A stretch of DNA of 64,000 bases from assembly GCA_023410535.1 (NCBI GenBank), contig JAEYPR010000023.1:12517-76516 (forward strand). The letters run 5' to 3'. Below, in pieces: positions 32,873 through 42,216 of the stretch (positions within the stretch are counted from its first letter, which is position 1; every line of letters begins with the position of its first letter). A program made the translations under genes and the position numbers. This stretch comes from Bacillota bacterium (GTDB taxonomy: Bacteria; Bacillota; UBA4882; UBA8346). Below the pieces are notes generated by a model, which did not search any database, was not told the origin of the DNA, and saw nothing but the letters and a program-made list of their open reading frames with translations.

Positions 32873-33905
32873 AGTTTAACACCTCGATCTGTAATCCTTG
32901 CTCCGTCAGATACTGTAATGAATCGGCGATGAGCGCGGCGGTTCCAGCCAGTTCCACTGTTAGGGAACCGAATGGAGTGTCCTTCAATAAATCAATATTG
33001 GCGTAAAGAATGTTAATATCGATCCGGTAGCGGTGAATCAAGGAGGAGATGATCGGTTGGTGGGATTTTTCGCCGACAAACGAGATCCGGACCAACTTGC
33101 GGTTGTCCGTTGCCAGGGCGCCGTGCAACTGGCGGATCTCCTCCGAATCCTTATAGTTCAAAGCAGTACGGATAAACTCCCGGGCAAGCTCGGTTTGGGG
33201 GCGGGCAAAGACCTCCACCACCGGGCCTTGCTCGACAATTTTTCCTTGTTCCAGGATGGCGACAAAGTCACAAATCTCTTTCACGACATGGATCTCGTGG
33301 GTGATTAGGACAATGGTCAAACCAAGCTGTTGATTGAGCTCCCGGAGTAGTTTTAAGATGGAACGGGTTGTCTGCGGGTCAAGTGCGGAAGTGGCTTCGT
33401 CGCAGAGGAGAATCTCCGGATGGTTGGCCAAAGCCCGGGCGATCCCGACCCGTTGTTTCTGACCGCCGCTCAATTGATGGGGATAGGCGGTTAATTTATC
33501 TGATAAACCGACCAGTTCGGCCAGTTCACGAACGCGTGCTTCAATAGCTGTTGGTTTTAGGCCGGCTATCTCCAGCGGAAACGCGATATTCCCGTACACC
33601 GTGCGCGAATGCAAAAGGTTAAAATGTTGAAAGATCATGCCGATTTTCCGCCGCGCTTGGCGGAGGGCGTTTGCATCAAGTTTGGTGATGTCCAGGCCGG
33701 AAACAGTGACACTGCCGGTTTGGGGCGTTTCCAAACGGTTAATGCTCCGGATTAAGGTACTTTTCCCAGCGCCGCTCAGACCGATAATTCCAAAGATCGT
33801 CCCGGATTGAATCGTTAGGTCGATCCCATCCAAAGCAATGACAGCGTTGGACTTTTGATAAAAGGTCTTCGATACGTTGGCAAAACGGATTAACGGCTCG
33901 GCCAT
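32838..33905 (-). CDS. metN: Methionine ABC transporter ATP-binding protein
   Basis: The 355-residue ATPase has Walker A GLSGAGKST (about residues 43-51), Q-loop IFQHFNLL, signature LSGGQKQRVGIARAL, Walker B ILLCDEATSALDP and the H-loop in VLITHE. A C-terminal NIL/ACT-like domain (about 270-350, beginning RISFVGEKSHQPIISSLIHRY) provides methionine-dependent inhibition, which separates MetN from generic amino-acid ATPases. It is the first gene of the unit. I looked for a SAM riboswitch or S-box in the 230 bases upstream and saw none. Confidence 0.95.
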   Translation of the reverse strand: MAEPLIRFANVSKTFYQKSNAVIALDGIDLTIQSGTIFGIIGLSGAGKSTLIRSINRLETPQTGSVTVSGLDITKLDANALRQARRKIGMIFQHFNLLHSRTVYGNIAFPLEIAGLKPTAIEARVRELAELVGLSDKLTAYPHQLSGGQKQRVGIARALANHPEILLCDEATSALDPQTTRSILKLLRELNQQLGLTIVLITHEIHVVKEICDFVAILEQGKIVEQGPVVEVFARPQTELAREFIRTALNYKDSEEIRQLHGALATDNRKLVRISFVGEKSHQPIISSLIHRYRIDINILYANIDLLKDTPFGSLTVELAGTAALIADSLQYLTEQGLQIEVLNCVEPTDLEFTR

Positions 33906-34138
33906 TGGGCGCTACGCTCCTTTACATATAAGAATAGGTCTACACGATAAATCTAAATCCCCATTATTTTAATAGGAATAAGGTAATTATCAATCGGATT
34001 TTACCAATAGTCAATAGATTTTTGTAATGAAACCGGATGTTAACATTATCGAAGCAAAAGTACAAAGGAGTTGCGGAGGGTTAATTGGTGGCGAGTATAA
34101 ACGGAACGTTTAAGTGTAGTGGAATAGATCGCTAAATC

Positions 34139-34681
34139 GTGGCAATATTAGTAATGAAATTGTCCGGGATGGGGGGAAAGGTACTGATAAAACCGGATCT
34201 GTACTATATTATCTTTTCCGCGCTGATGTTCTTTTTTATGCTTGTTTTTATTCCGAGGCAAACGATTAAAAAGTTATTTTGGTTCGGGATGTTGTGGGGT
34301 TCGACATTCGATTTTTTGATGGAAACCGCATTTTGTTTCTTTAATATTCTTCGTTATGAACATATTCAACCTTTTAACGTCGGGTATCTGTCGATTTGGA
34401 CAGTTTTGGCGTGGACTCCCACCAATATGATGCTGATTTATTTTTTACCGGAGTCGCCGAAACAATATGTGTTTTGGGTCTATATCCTCATGTATAGCGG
34501 ATTGACCGCCTTGATTGGAATCGTTTTGGTGAATCTCGGATTGCTGGTGTTTGTTCATTGGAACGCCGTATGTTGGTTTGTGCTCGGAGTGGTGTATTAC
34601 TATTTGATGGTGAAGCATTATCGCTCGTTGACGGATGGCGCGAAGCTCGGCGGAGCGCTGGAGCCAAACAGGATAGGGTGA
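34139..34681 (+). CDS. Multi-pass membrane protein of unknown function
   Basis: A 180-residue protein with about five hydrophobic helices: DLYYIIFSALMFFFMLVF, LFWFGMLWGSTFDFLMETAFCFF, IWTVLAWTPTNMMLIYFL, FWVYILMYSGLTALIGIVLVNLGLL and FVHWNAVCWFVLGVVYYYLMV. It resembles the CBO0543-type small membrane proteins of spore-formers, but I cannot confirm the family. No good ribosome-binding site is visible before GTG 34139 or ATG 34154, so the start is uncertain. It stands alone between metN and tRNA-Arg. Confidence 0.6.
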   Translation: MAILVMKLSGMGGKVLIKPDLYYIIFSALMFFFMLVFIPRQTIKKLFWFGMLWGSTFDFLMETAFCFFNILRYEHIQPFNVGYLSIWTVLAWTPTNMMLIYFLPESPKQYVFWVYILMYSGLTALIGIVLVNLGLLVFVHWNAVCWFVLGVVYYYLMVKHYRSLTDGAKLGGALEPNRIG

Positions 34682-34730
34682 GATGGGATACTACGCTACG
34701 AACTATAATCCATGGTGAAAAAACTGGTTA

Positions 34731-34759
34731 TTGTAAAATCGTTGTCAATGGCATATAAT
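34731..34759 (+). promoter_or_regulatory. Promoter of tRNA-Arg
   Basis: TTGTAA at 34731-34736, a 17-base spacer and TATAAT at 34754-34759, 20 bases before the tRNA. Confidence 0.75.
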
Positions 34760-34779
34760 AAATCCTGCAAAATCAATCC

Positions 34780-34856
34780 GCGTCCGTAGCTCAGTTGGAT
34801 AGAGTGGCAGACTTCGAATCTGTAGGTCGGGGGTTCGAGCCCCTCCGGGCGCGCCA
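34780..34856 (+). tRNA. tRNA-Arg (anticodon TCG)
   Basis: 77 bases with encoded CCA. Acceptor stem GCGTCCG/CGGGCGC has one wobble. Anticodon stem GCAGA/TCTGT encloses CTTCGAA with anticodon TCG, and the T arm is GGGGG-TTCGAGC-CCCTC. It marks the left border of the accessory region. Confidence 0.96.
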
Positions 34857-34870
34857 TATGATTAGGATTG

Positions 34871-34897
34871 GACCGTTCAGTGATGGACGGTCTTTTT
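34871..34897 (+). terminator. Terminator after tRNA-Arg
   Basis: GACCGT-TCAGTGATGG-ACGGTC followed by five Ts. Confidence 0.75.
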
Positions 34898-35034
34898 GTG
34901 TTTTGTTTATAGTCTATTCCGAAGGCAGTGTTTTTTCGGCGATCCTTTGACTGAACCTAAAAACATCGAACCCTAGCTGATTGCCAGGGTTCGTAAAGCT
35001 TCGAATCATAATCCACCCAGCGGAGTTCTTACCC

Positions 35035-35253
35035 TTACTTTTGCTCCTTCACTCCAAGCAAATAATCGGTCGACACCTCGAAAAACTTGGCGATTTTAAT
35101 CAAAGTCGCATACTCCGGTTCTCGCTGGTTACTTTCATACCGACTGATCGTTTGTTTCTTGATTCCTAAAGCAGCCGCTAATTGTTCCATAGTTAAGTTT
35201 GCTTCTTCCCGCAACGTTTTGAGACGTTCCCCGAATTTTGTTTGAATCTGCAA
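35035..35253 (-). CDS. XRE-family HTH regulator, 72 residues
   Basis: A minimal Cro/CI-type DNA-binding protein: FGERLKTLREEANLTMEQLAAALGIKKQTISRYESNQREPEYATLIKIAKFFEVSTDYLLGV contains the complete helix-turn-helix (about residues 19-40) and the closing TDYLLG motif, with no effector domain. It probably starts at TTG 35253 behind a weak AAAGTGG. Its start codon touches the beginning of an Rhs-derived fragment, so the rearrangement that placed that fragment may have altered its original promoter. It likely regulates itself or the nearby Rhs region. Confidence 0.85.
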   Translation of the reverse strand: MQIQTKFGERLKTLREEANLTMEQLAAALGIKKQTISRYESNQREPEYATLIKIAKFFEVSTDYLLGVKEQK

Positions 35254-35692
35254 AATCCACTTTAATCCAAGTCAACACAAGTATTAAATATCTATGATGG
35301 CAATGGAATGCGGGTCAAGAAAGATGAAAGCGGCAAGACGACCTATTATCTCTACAGTGGGTCGAATCCGTTATTTGAATACTCGCCGAACGACGGTAGT
35401 TATTTATATCGGATCTATGCCGGGAATAAGGCAATTACTGAAGAAAAGGGCGGCAAGAATTTTACCACAAAGATCACTTAGGGTCGATGCGGGTAATCAC
35501 CAATGCGGCTGGAGCTAAGATTGCGGAATGCTCCGTATGGGGACTTATAAAGCAAGTAGAATGAAGTATTTTGTTGGTTGTCCGCCAGTGGTAGGGCGGG
35601 GAGTGGGGAAGATCAAGGTTTGAAAGGGTAATGGTCATGTTTATTGGGTTAATGAAGAAACCTATCAATGGATAAAGAGCAACACTCGTTAA
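35254..35692 (+). pseudogene. Orphan Rhs core-end/tip fragment
   Basis: Positions 35254 to about 35540 repeat, with scattered mismatches and small deletions, the stretch 39632-39945 of the main Rhs gene, encoding YDGNGMRVKKDESGKTTYYL and NDGSYLYRIYAGNKAI. After the GCTCCGTATGGGG match the sequence diverges into a different end, with a readable GNGHVYWVNEETYQWIKSNTR and a stop at 35692. This is the layout of a displaced Rhs C-terminal tip carrying homology to the core. Frames are broken, so it is not expressed as is. Confidence 0.8.
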
Positions 35693-35698
35693 AGAAAA

Positions 35699-35742
35699 GG
35701 GACCCGCCCTAGAAGTAAATTTTAGGAACGGGCCTTTTTTAT
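35699..35742 (+). terminator. Terminator after the orphan Rhs tip
   Basis: CCCGCCCTA and TAGGAACGGG form an interrupted stem followed by six Ts. Confidence 0.65.
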
Positions 35743-35930
35743 AAAATTTAAAGCGAAAAGATAACAAAATGATCTAAAGCCAATTAAGTGGGTTAAGTAA
35801 TGTTAATAATTAATTTCCATCAATTTATGTAAATTAATGTAAAAAATTATTTTGATTGGAAGGGGAAAAAGGAATCTTCTAGAATTCAATTATTAAATTG
35901 TAATTAAAACAAAAAAACGGGGGTTGTTGA

Positions 35931-38183
35931 ATGTTTTGTAAAATCGAGAAGTTTGTTTTAATATGCATAATTGTAATAATTTCAATCTTTATGGTTTTTC
36001 ATGTTGCATATGCTCAAGAAAGCATAAAAAAAATTCAACCATCAAAAGATAAGATAACTAAAACGTTATTTAGAAATATGGAACTTGAAGTGCCTGCGGG
36101 AGCAGCAGAACAAGAAATTACAGTGGAAGATGGAGATGTAAATCTAAGTAATATTCAAAAACCAAATAATTTTATCCTGATAGGGAAATCTTTTAGGTTT
36201 GGCCCCCATGGTTTAAAATTTCCTAATGACAAGCCTTTAAGTGTTAAATTGAAATTTGATCAACAGCCTGATGCGCCACCTGTATTAGGTGCAAAGCTTT
36301 ATTATGTTAATCAAGATACAAATACCTTAGAATTAGTTTCTGATCAAAAATATGATTATAATCAGAATACATTAGAAGCTAAAATTGGGCATTTTAGCAC
36401 GTATGTTACAGGTGTAACACCTGGATGGGATGGGAATGGATTAAATCCTTTCACCGACTACATCAATAACGGTGTTGAACATATATCGCTTTCCAATTTA
36501 ATTCTTACAATTATTCATCCTGTTTATACTGTTACATCACGGAGTTCAACCCTAAATATAAATTTGGTTTTTAATAATTACGAAACCAACATATTTGGAA
36601 ATGATATTAGTGATGATCTTAAACTATATAAAGGTTGGAGATTTGATTTTCCTTACTTCATGAAAGAGATCTTACATTTACCGGGTGGAGCATCATTTGG
36701 AACACGGAGTAAGATTGGGGATTGTAAAATTGAAGGGAAAACATTTAACATATATGAAGATGATATTGTTTTCGCAATTTATCGGAGTAATACCGACGGA
36801 CGAGAAAGCGGGACTATCGTTTACTTATCGGATGGAACAAGGATAGAAAAAATAACTAATGGATATAAAATAACAGATAGGAACAAGAATTGGATTCAAC
36901 TTAATATAGTTCAAAAGAGTTTCTATCGAACAGGTGGCGATGGATCAATTAATTATTTTCAGTTAAATTCAATTAATGATTCAGTTGGTCATGTTTTCAA
37001 TTTCATATATAAAACACCTTCACAAGCTTATCAAAATATAAAAGATTTAGATAGAATCGAGCAAGTCTTAAATAATGGTTCGAAAAAAACTATTTTTACT
37101 ATTCAAAGAACTAATGATGTATTTAAATTTATTGATGCGGAAAACAGAACTACTACATATAATTTATCAACATCTCATAAAGGTCGTGTTATTGATATAA
37201 CTTATCCGAACAATACAAAGACAAGTTTTGCTTACATAGATAATGGCTCTAATGTGCTAAAGGTTTCTTCTCAAAAATTCTACCATGGTAATGGATCCTT
37301 ATTTAAAACTATCCAATACACACCAACCATTGATCCCACATTACCATATCTTAAAAATTTAAGAGTTCAAGATGGAATTAGCAGCACATACTATTCATTT
37401 AAATATGGATGTACAACTAGTTTGGAAGTAAGTGACGATGAGAATAAAAAACTGCGATTAATTGAGTATAATTATTCAAGATATACTGGACTTGATGGTG
37501 CTGCATATCATTCAAGCCCTATTATGGTCAAAACAGTGAATTATCTAGCTGATGGGTCAACTCTAAGTCCTTACAGTAGTACTTTCCAATACGAGTATGA
37601 CAAATGGGGTAATTGTACTCGTATTATAGATCCTTATAATACAGAAACTCGAATGGCATATGCCAATACAAATAGTGAAAAAAATCTTAGTATTTTTAAT
37701 TCTATATATCAACCAGCCAAATACCCGAATTTTATTGCTAAGGGGTATTCAAATTCAACTGATTTTGCGGGTTTTGATCGATTATTGACAAAAGCAACAA
37801 TTATTAATGATGCCATTGGAAACACTCCCAAATTACAGCAAATTCATTATCAATATGATACAAGAGGTAGTTTAATAACTGAAACGCAAATTAGTGACAC
37901 AGCTCCATATGAATTAAATACAACATATTCTTACGATACTTATGGGAATTTAATTAGTAAAACAGATCCAAACAACAGTACCCTTTGTTATGAGTATGCT
38001 GCACTAGCTCCCTATAATTCAGGTTATTTAACCCGAGTTTATAACCCAAATATAACTTTTAATTTCATTTATGATTATGATGTAAACTCCGGACTTAAGA
38101 CAAAAGTAACAGATCCAAAAGGCAATACTTATAAATATGAATATGATTTAATTGGCCGTAATGACAAAAGAGTATTTAGATAA
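35931..38183 (+). CDS. Rhs-type repeat protein, N-terminal piece (frameshifted from the next frame)
   Basis: 750 residues, AT-rich. A signal peptide (about residues 1-29, ending VAYAQE) leads to a ZU5-like beta region (MELEVPAGAAEQEITVEDGDV; FGPHGLKFPNDKPLSVKLKFD; HFSTYVTG, about 48-155), then an SpvB/Rhs-like shell with many YD-type repeats (YQYDTRGSLITETQI, YSYDTYGNLISKTDPNN, YKYEYDLIGR). At 38160 an extra A switches the frame, and translation stops at 38183 while Rhs homology continues in the next frame. Without the shift the whole protein would be about 1,577 residues. An exported polymorphic toxin or surface protein is the likely role. Confidence 0.8.
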   Translation: MFCKIEKFVLICIIVIISIFMVFHVAYAQESIKKIQPSKDKITKTLFRNMELEVPAGAAEQEITVEDGDVNLSNIQKPNNFILIGKSFRFGPHGLKFPNDKPLSVKLKFDQQPDAPPVLGAKLYYVNQDTNTLELVSDQKYDYNQNTLEAKIGHFSTYVTGVTPGWDGNGLNPFTDYINNGVEHISLSNLILTIIHPVYTVTSRSSTLNINLVFNNYETNIFGNDISDDLKLYKGWRFDFPYFMKEILHLPGGASFGTRSKIGDCKIEGKTFNIYEDDIVFAIYRSNTDGRESGTIVYLSDGTRIEKITNGYKITDRNKNWIQLNIVQKSFYRTGGDGSINYFQLNSINDSVGHVFNFIYKTPSQAYQNIKDLDRIEQVLNNGSKKTIFTIQRTNDVFKFIDAENRTTTYNLSTSHKGRVIDITYPNNTKTSFAYIDNGSNVLKVSSQKFYHGNGSLFKTIQYTPTIDPTLPYLKNLRVQDGISSTYYSFKYGCTTSLEVSDDENKKLRLIEYNYSRYTGLDGAAYHSSPIMVKTVNYLADGSTLSPYSSTFQYEYDKWGNCTRIIDPYNTETRMAYANTNSEKNLSIFNSIYQPAKYPNFIAKGYSNSTDFAGFDRLLTKATIINDAIGNTPKLQQIHYQYDTRGSLITETQISDTAPYELNTTYSYDTYGNLISKTDPNNSTLCYEYAALAPYNSGYLTRVYNPNITFNFIYDYDVNSGLKTKVTDPKGNTYKYEYDLIGRNDKRVFR

Positions 38184-40665
38184 TAATACCCCTACTATTG
38201 GGATTAGCCGCGTCATCCGCTATTATGACAGCGACAGTCATATCGAACTGGATTTCGGTGGCGGCGTGGAGAACCGCTGGGAGTATGGGCGGATTTACTA
38301 TAATCAGCTTGTTGGGAAACCGGAATTAGTTCAAAGGAAAAACGGCAACAACTGGGTCGCTATTAAGACTATTAACTACGACATCATTGGTCGGGTCCTT
38401 AGCGAAACAGACGGTGAGGGACATACCACTTCGTATGAGTATGATGCTTTAAACCGAGAGATCAAAACGGTTCAATCTGATACAACGTATACAACCTTCG
38501 CCTGGGATGATTGCAAGGTAACCGTCACTGACGCCAAAGGCAATATCAAAACTCAATACTACGACCTGCTCGACCGGCTGATTCAAGTGGACGAGTATCC
38601 ACAAGCTGGTGCTACCTATTCAACGAAATATTTGTATGATACTTATTTTGACCAAGAAAAGAAGGCTTCTCATCTGGTACGGGTGACTAACGCCCAGAAT
38701 GCCAATACGAATTATACCTACGACCATCTTGGCCGGTTACTTCAAGTCGATTACCCGCAAGACGGCCCGAACCCGATGAAACCGGAAGTTTACAGTTATG
38801 ATCCGGTCGGTAACTTAATATCCAAAACAGTCAACGGCAAAACGAAATCTTTGGAGTATGAGTTTTATGCCGGTTACCGGGTCACAAAAGTGACCGAACC
38901 GGACAACCGAACGGTAACTTATCAGTATGACAATAACGATAATGTCACCGCTCAAACCGTTTCCAACGGCGTTAGTTACAATTTCAATTACGACGCCCGG
39001 AACCGGGTGACCGGTTCAACCTCAACCATCGATGGCCGCAACTTCGTCTTTGGTTACGGCTACGACCTGTTTGGCCGCACTACCAGTATTACTTACCCCA
39101 ATCGCGCTAATCCGGTCACCTATCAATATGACGATCTGGACCGGTTGCAAAGCATCGGAGATTTTGTCAATTCCTGCAGCTATGACTTGGATAATAAGTT
39201 GATTCAGATGGTCTATAGTAATGGTGTAACCAACAACTATACCTATGATGTTAATGACCGGCCAACCAACATCAACGCAGGTGGAGGCAGCTTATTAAAC
39301 CTGAACTACACATACGACTCAGTTGGTAATATCAAGCAAATCAATAGTGATTATTATGACTATGATGGGATGAACCGGTTGACCTGGTACGGAAATAAGC
39401 CCTTCTCACAATTGGCAACGGCCAACGGCACCCGCTGGAGTTACGACGACGTCGGCAACATGACCGGTAAGGAGAAGTTTTTAAACGGTGGCAGTCAGGG
39501 AGTCACCTCGTTTAGTTACGACTTGGCGAATCGTTTATGGTCAATGGGTTCCATAACCTATGACAATGATGCGCTTGGGGCACGAATCGGGAAATATAAC
39601 GGAGCAACTTGGCAATATATTTACGACGGCGAATCCCGTTTAACCCAAGTCAACAAAAACGGAGTTGCCCAAGTATCAAACATCTATGATGGCAACGGAA
39701 TGCGGGTCAAGAAAGATGAAAGCGGCAAGACGACCTATTATCTCTACAGCGGGTCGAATCCGTTACTGGAGTATTCGCCGAACGACGGTAGTTATTTATA
39801 TCGGATCTATGCCGGGAATAAGGCAATTGCCGAAGAAAAGAACGGTGTGGTAAAATTTTACCATAAGGATCACTTAGGGTCGACGCGGGTAGTGACCAAT
39901 GCGGTCGGAGCGAAGATTGCGGAGTATAAGTTTGCTCCGTATGGGGAGAAAGAGATTAGTTCCGGAGATGGGACGGATTATGGATTTACGGATAAGACAG
40001 AAGATGCCTCAACCGGGTTGAAGTATTTCGGGGCGAGGTTTTATGATGCGGAAGTGGGGAGGTTTATTAACCTTGATCCGAAGAAAGATGGTTTGAATTG
40101 GTTTGAATTTTGCAGAAACAATCCTGTTCTATATGTAGATCCTAATGGTTTGGAAGTTTATGTTGGACGTACTAAAATACCTTATTCCGGCCCACTAATT
40201 GGAGGATTTGGGATTGTGAAGACGGCATATCATACGTTTGTTTTGGTTACAAATAAGCCAATTACAGAAGAAGGGGTAACTGGATTGGTATTTGAAGCTG
40301 GGCCAAGTAAACCTAATGCCGACACTCCTTTTGGCACTTTAGAAGTTGCAAGATATACATCTCCAGAACAAGCTATTGCGGATCCAAAAAAGTATGGCTT
40401 ACAAGAGATTCCAACACCAGAAATGTACAATAGTTGGGTTGAATTCAAAGATCAAATTGTAGAAACATACTTGTCTTATTTTGATATGGAACACCCGAAC
40501 TATGATCCTATTCCGACAACAGAATTCAGAAATTCAAATTCCTTTACGGGAAGTATCCTGAGAAGTAACGGTTCAGGATGGCATCCAGATTATTGGGTAC
40601 CGGGATTTGATAATCAAATTGAATTTTCTGAGGGTTTAGACTACTGTGGATGGGGAAATTATTAA
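38152..40665 (+). CDS. Rhs-type repeat protein, C-terminal piece with variable tip
   Basis: Continues the Rhs shell from about 38161 (MTKEYLDNNTP) with about twenty YD repeats. It then has the Rhs core end YHKDHLGSTRVVTNAVGAKIAEYKFAPYGE, TGLKYFGARFYDAEVGRFINLDP (about residues 577-650) and a variable C-terminus from NPVLYVDPNGLEVY onward. The tip (about 670-837) contains YHTFVLV, YDPIPTTEFRNSNSFTGSIL and a final YCGWGNY. NSNSF with an upstream His recalls permuted papain-like or amidase-type effectors with Ser for Cys, but this is tentative. GC content drops again in the tip. No ribosome-binding site precedes its first ATG, supporting the view that it is the rear half of a broken gene. Confidence 0.8.
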   Translation: MAVMTKEYLDNNTPTIGISRVIRYYDSDSHIELDFGGGVENRWEYGRIYYNQLVGKPELVQRKNGNNWVAIKTINYDIIGRVLSETDGEGHTTSYEYDALNREIKTVQSDTTYTTFAWDDCKVTVTDAKGNIKTQYYDLLDRLIQVDEYPQAGATYSTKYLYDTYFDQEKKASHLVRVTNAQNANTNYTYDHLGRLLQVDYPQDGPNPMKPEVYSYDPVGNLISKTVNGKTKSLEYEFYAGYRVTKVTEPDNRTVTYQYDNNDNVTAQTVSNGVSYNFNYDARNRVTGSTSTIDGRNFVFGYGYDLFGRTTSITYPNRANPVTYQYDDLDRLQSIGDFVNSCSYDLDNKLIQMVYSNGVTNNYTYDVNDRPTNINAGGGSLLNLNYTYDSVGNIKQINSDYYDYDGMNRLTWYGNKPFSQLATANGTRWSYDDVGNMTGKEKFLNGGSQGVTSFSYDLANRLWSMGSITYDNDALGARIGKYNGATWQYIYDGESRLTQVNKNGVAQVSNIYDGNGMRVKKDESGKTTYYLYSGSNPLLEYSPNDGSYLYRIYAGNKAIAEEKNGVVKFYHKDHLGSTRVVTNAVGAKIAEYKFAPYGEKEISSGDGTDYGFTDKTEDASTGLKYFGARFYDAEVGRFINLDPKKDGLNWFEFCRNNPVLYVDPNGLEVYVGRTKIPYSGPLIGGFGIVKTAYHTFVLVTNKPITEEGVTGLVFEAGPSKPNADTPFGTLEVARYTSPEQAIADPKKYGLQEIPTPEMYNSWVEFKDQIVETYLSYFDMEHPNYDPIPTTEFRNSNSFTGSILRSNGSGWHPDYWVPGFDNQIEFSEGLDYCGWGNY

Positions 40666-40682
40666 CTACAGGATGGTGAAAA

Positions 40683-41204
40683 ATGAAAAAAGTGTTTTTA
40701 TTATTACTAGCATTATTTTTACTGATAAATGGATGCGTTTTTGGAACAAATACGGAAAAAGCGACATTTTATAAGTTAGAGAGTTTATATATTGAAGAAC
40801 CTATAGAGTTAATGTCACAGTCCTATTCAAAATCTTTCGTATTTATTCCTACATCGACATCTGATAGATTGACAATAGATTTGTATTATTTAAATTTCAA
40901 ATATCTTTTTAGGAATCAGGATAAAGAAGATTTAGAAAATATCTATAAGTCATTAATTGGTTTTTCGATTGAATTATATGACCAAAGTAAAAATAAACTA
41001 ATCTACTCACGGGAAATTACTGAAAATAATAAACCTTCTATCGGTACGGCAACTCCTTCAATATTTTTGGTTAATAAGGTTATTAAAATTGAACGAGGAA
41101 AGAGATATGAAATTAAATTGAATATTCCAGCCAAAGAAGAAACTAATAATCAATATCTCAAGCCGATGTTTATTGTTGGCATTGTTCCTAAAGCACAACT
41201 ATAG
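40683..41204 (+). CDS. Lipoprotein beside the Rhs tip, candidate immunity protein
   Basis: A 173-residue lipoprotein: MKKVFLLLLALFLLINGC has a lipobox-like INGC with Cys18. The remainder is beta-rich (FYKLESLYIEEPIEL, DRLTIDLYYLNFKYLF, IKIERGKRYEIKLNIPA) and AT-rich like the Rhs tip. It starts 17 bases after the Rhs stop. Small lipoproteins or cytosolic proteins directly downstream of Rhs tips are commonly cognate immunity factors. A lipoprotein form would suit a toxin acting in the periplasm. I do not recognise the family. Confidence 0.65.
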   Translation: MKKVFLLLLALFLLINGCVFGTNTEKATFYKLESLYIEEPIELMSQSYSKSFVFIPTSTSDRLTIDLYYLNFKYLFRNQDKEDLENIYKSLIGFSIELYDQSKNKLIYSREITENNKPSIGTATPSIFLVNKVIKIERGKRYEIKLNIPAKEETNNQYLKPMFIVGIVPKAQL

Positions 41205-41227
41205 TAACCTTACAGTAATTAAAGTTT

Positions 41228-41260
41228 AACCAGGGTCCCGCACCCTGGTTTCCTTTTTCC
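41228..41260 (+). terminator. Terminator after the lipoprotein gene
   Basis: AACCAGGG-TCCCGCA-CCCTGGTT forms an 8-bp stem, then a T-rich tail. Confidence 0.8.
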
Positions 41261-41811
41261 ATATCCATTAATTGTTGTTGGCTCGGTTACTTTGTATTAA
41301 ACTACTAATAAAATTTTTTTAATGGTATCAGGGGCGGCTCTCATGAGTCATCCGTTTTTATTCAGCTCAAAAATCAAGTTTTTTATAAAATCTGAAGCTC
41401 AAACTCAAGAAACGCCCTACTCTTATTATATATTCTTATATTTAAGGGGTCGAAATTGAAAACGGATAGTCAACAATATGTTCAAATGTTTGACATCCCA
41501 TTTCGGACGAAGAAAAAGCGCGTTTATTACTACAGTTTTATGAACCTTTAGCCCCCAAGATTGGTTTGCTATCATAGATAAAAATAAACCGCGCACTTTC
41601 TCCAGATATCGACGGAATAAGGAGACCAGACAAATGGAAACGAAAAACATTAATCCTTATTAGAATCTCAAAATCATACTACCGGTACGCCGATAGCTGT
41701 ATATTTTCATAAAGATCACGACAGGGTCGTTGCCTTTGACCTTGATAAAAACCTTAACAACTTACCTGCCGATCAGCATTTATTTGAACACGAGAAGATC
41801 CGCGTCCGTAT
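41261..41811. other. Accessory gap without supported genes
   Basis: About 550 AT-rich bases. A readable plus-strand stretch at about 41663-41850 (TGTPIAVYFHKDHDRVVAFD) has no start or ribosome-binding site and could be a gene scrap. I see no RNA or repeat here. Confidence 0.3.
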
Positions 41812-42162
41812 TTATTTATCATTTTTCCCAAGCCCTTTACCCTTAGGATAATCTCTATATTTGTGACGAACAAAAGCTTTAAATTCTTCTATCTCTTTTA
41901 GCGCTTCCGGAGGAAGATCTTCCGCGAGAGCGTCAGTCGCAGGACAGGAAGCGATGTATTCCTTAGCATCTCTTCCCAATAAAAAATCGATGGTTGTGTT
42001 AAAAATGTTAGCCAGAATATTTAATGTTTCAGGGTCCGGGTTTCGCAAACCTTTCTCGTAGCGGTTAATCGTTGCATCCGAAACATTAATCATTTCGCCG
42101 AGTTGTCGTTGAGTTAATCCTCGTTGTTCACGAAGGTTTTTTAACTGTTGAGGAAAATTCAT
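41812..42162 (-). CDS. XRE-family HTH repressor, 116 residues
   Basis: The N-terminal Cro/CI domain reads LKNLREQRGLTQRQLGEMINVSDATINRYEKGLRNPDPETLNILANIFNTTIDFLLG (about residues 7-63). A short acidic C-terminal helix region (LPPEALKEIEEFKAFVRHKYRD) probably dimerises. AAGAGG precedes the ATG. Three copies of a TTACC-N5-GGTAA palindrome lie in the upstream divergent promoter region, which makes autoregulation and control of the opposite transcript very likely. This resembles small phage or integrated-element regulators. Confidence 0.9.
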   Translation of the reverse strand: MNFPQQLKNLREQRGLTQRQLGEMINVSDATINRYEKGLRNPDPETLNILANIFNTTIDFLLGRDAKEYIASCPATDALAEDLPPEALKEIEEFKAFVRHKYRDYPKGKGLGKNDK

Positions 42163-42199
42163 TTTTTACCTCTTACCTCAGATAATGATTTCTTTCATT

Positions 42200-42214
42200 T
42201 TACCATAATGGTAA
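42200..42214. promoter_or_regulatory. Operator O1 for the XRE repressor
   Basis: Perfect palindrome TTACC-ATAAT-GGTAA, placed just downstream of the -10 (TATATT, minus strand 42222-42217) of the repressor's own promoter. Confidence 0.8.
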
Positions 42215-42216
42215 TT

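Noticed and set aside
33906..34138. SAM riboswitch or S-box upstream of metN
   Set aside because: The expected conserved blocks are not visible on the minus strand in this gap.
41663..41850. Open plus-strand stretch TGTPIAVYFHKDHDRVVAFD
   Set aside because: No start codon or ribosome-binding site, it runs into the convergent repressor gene, and I recognise no family.
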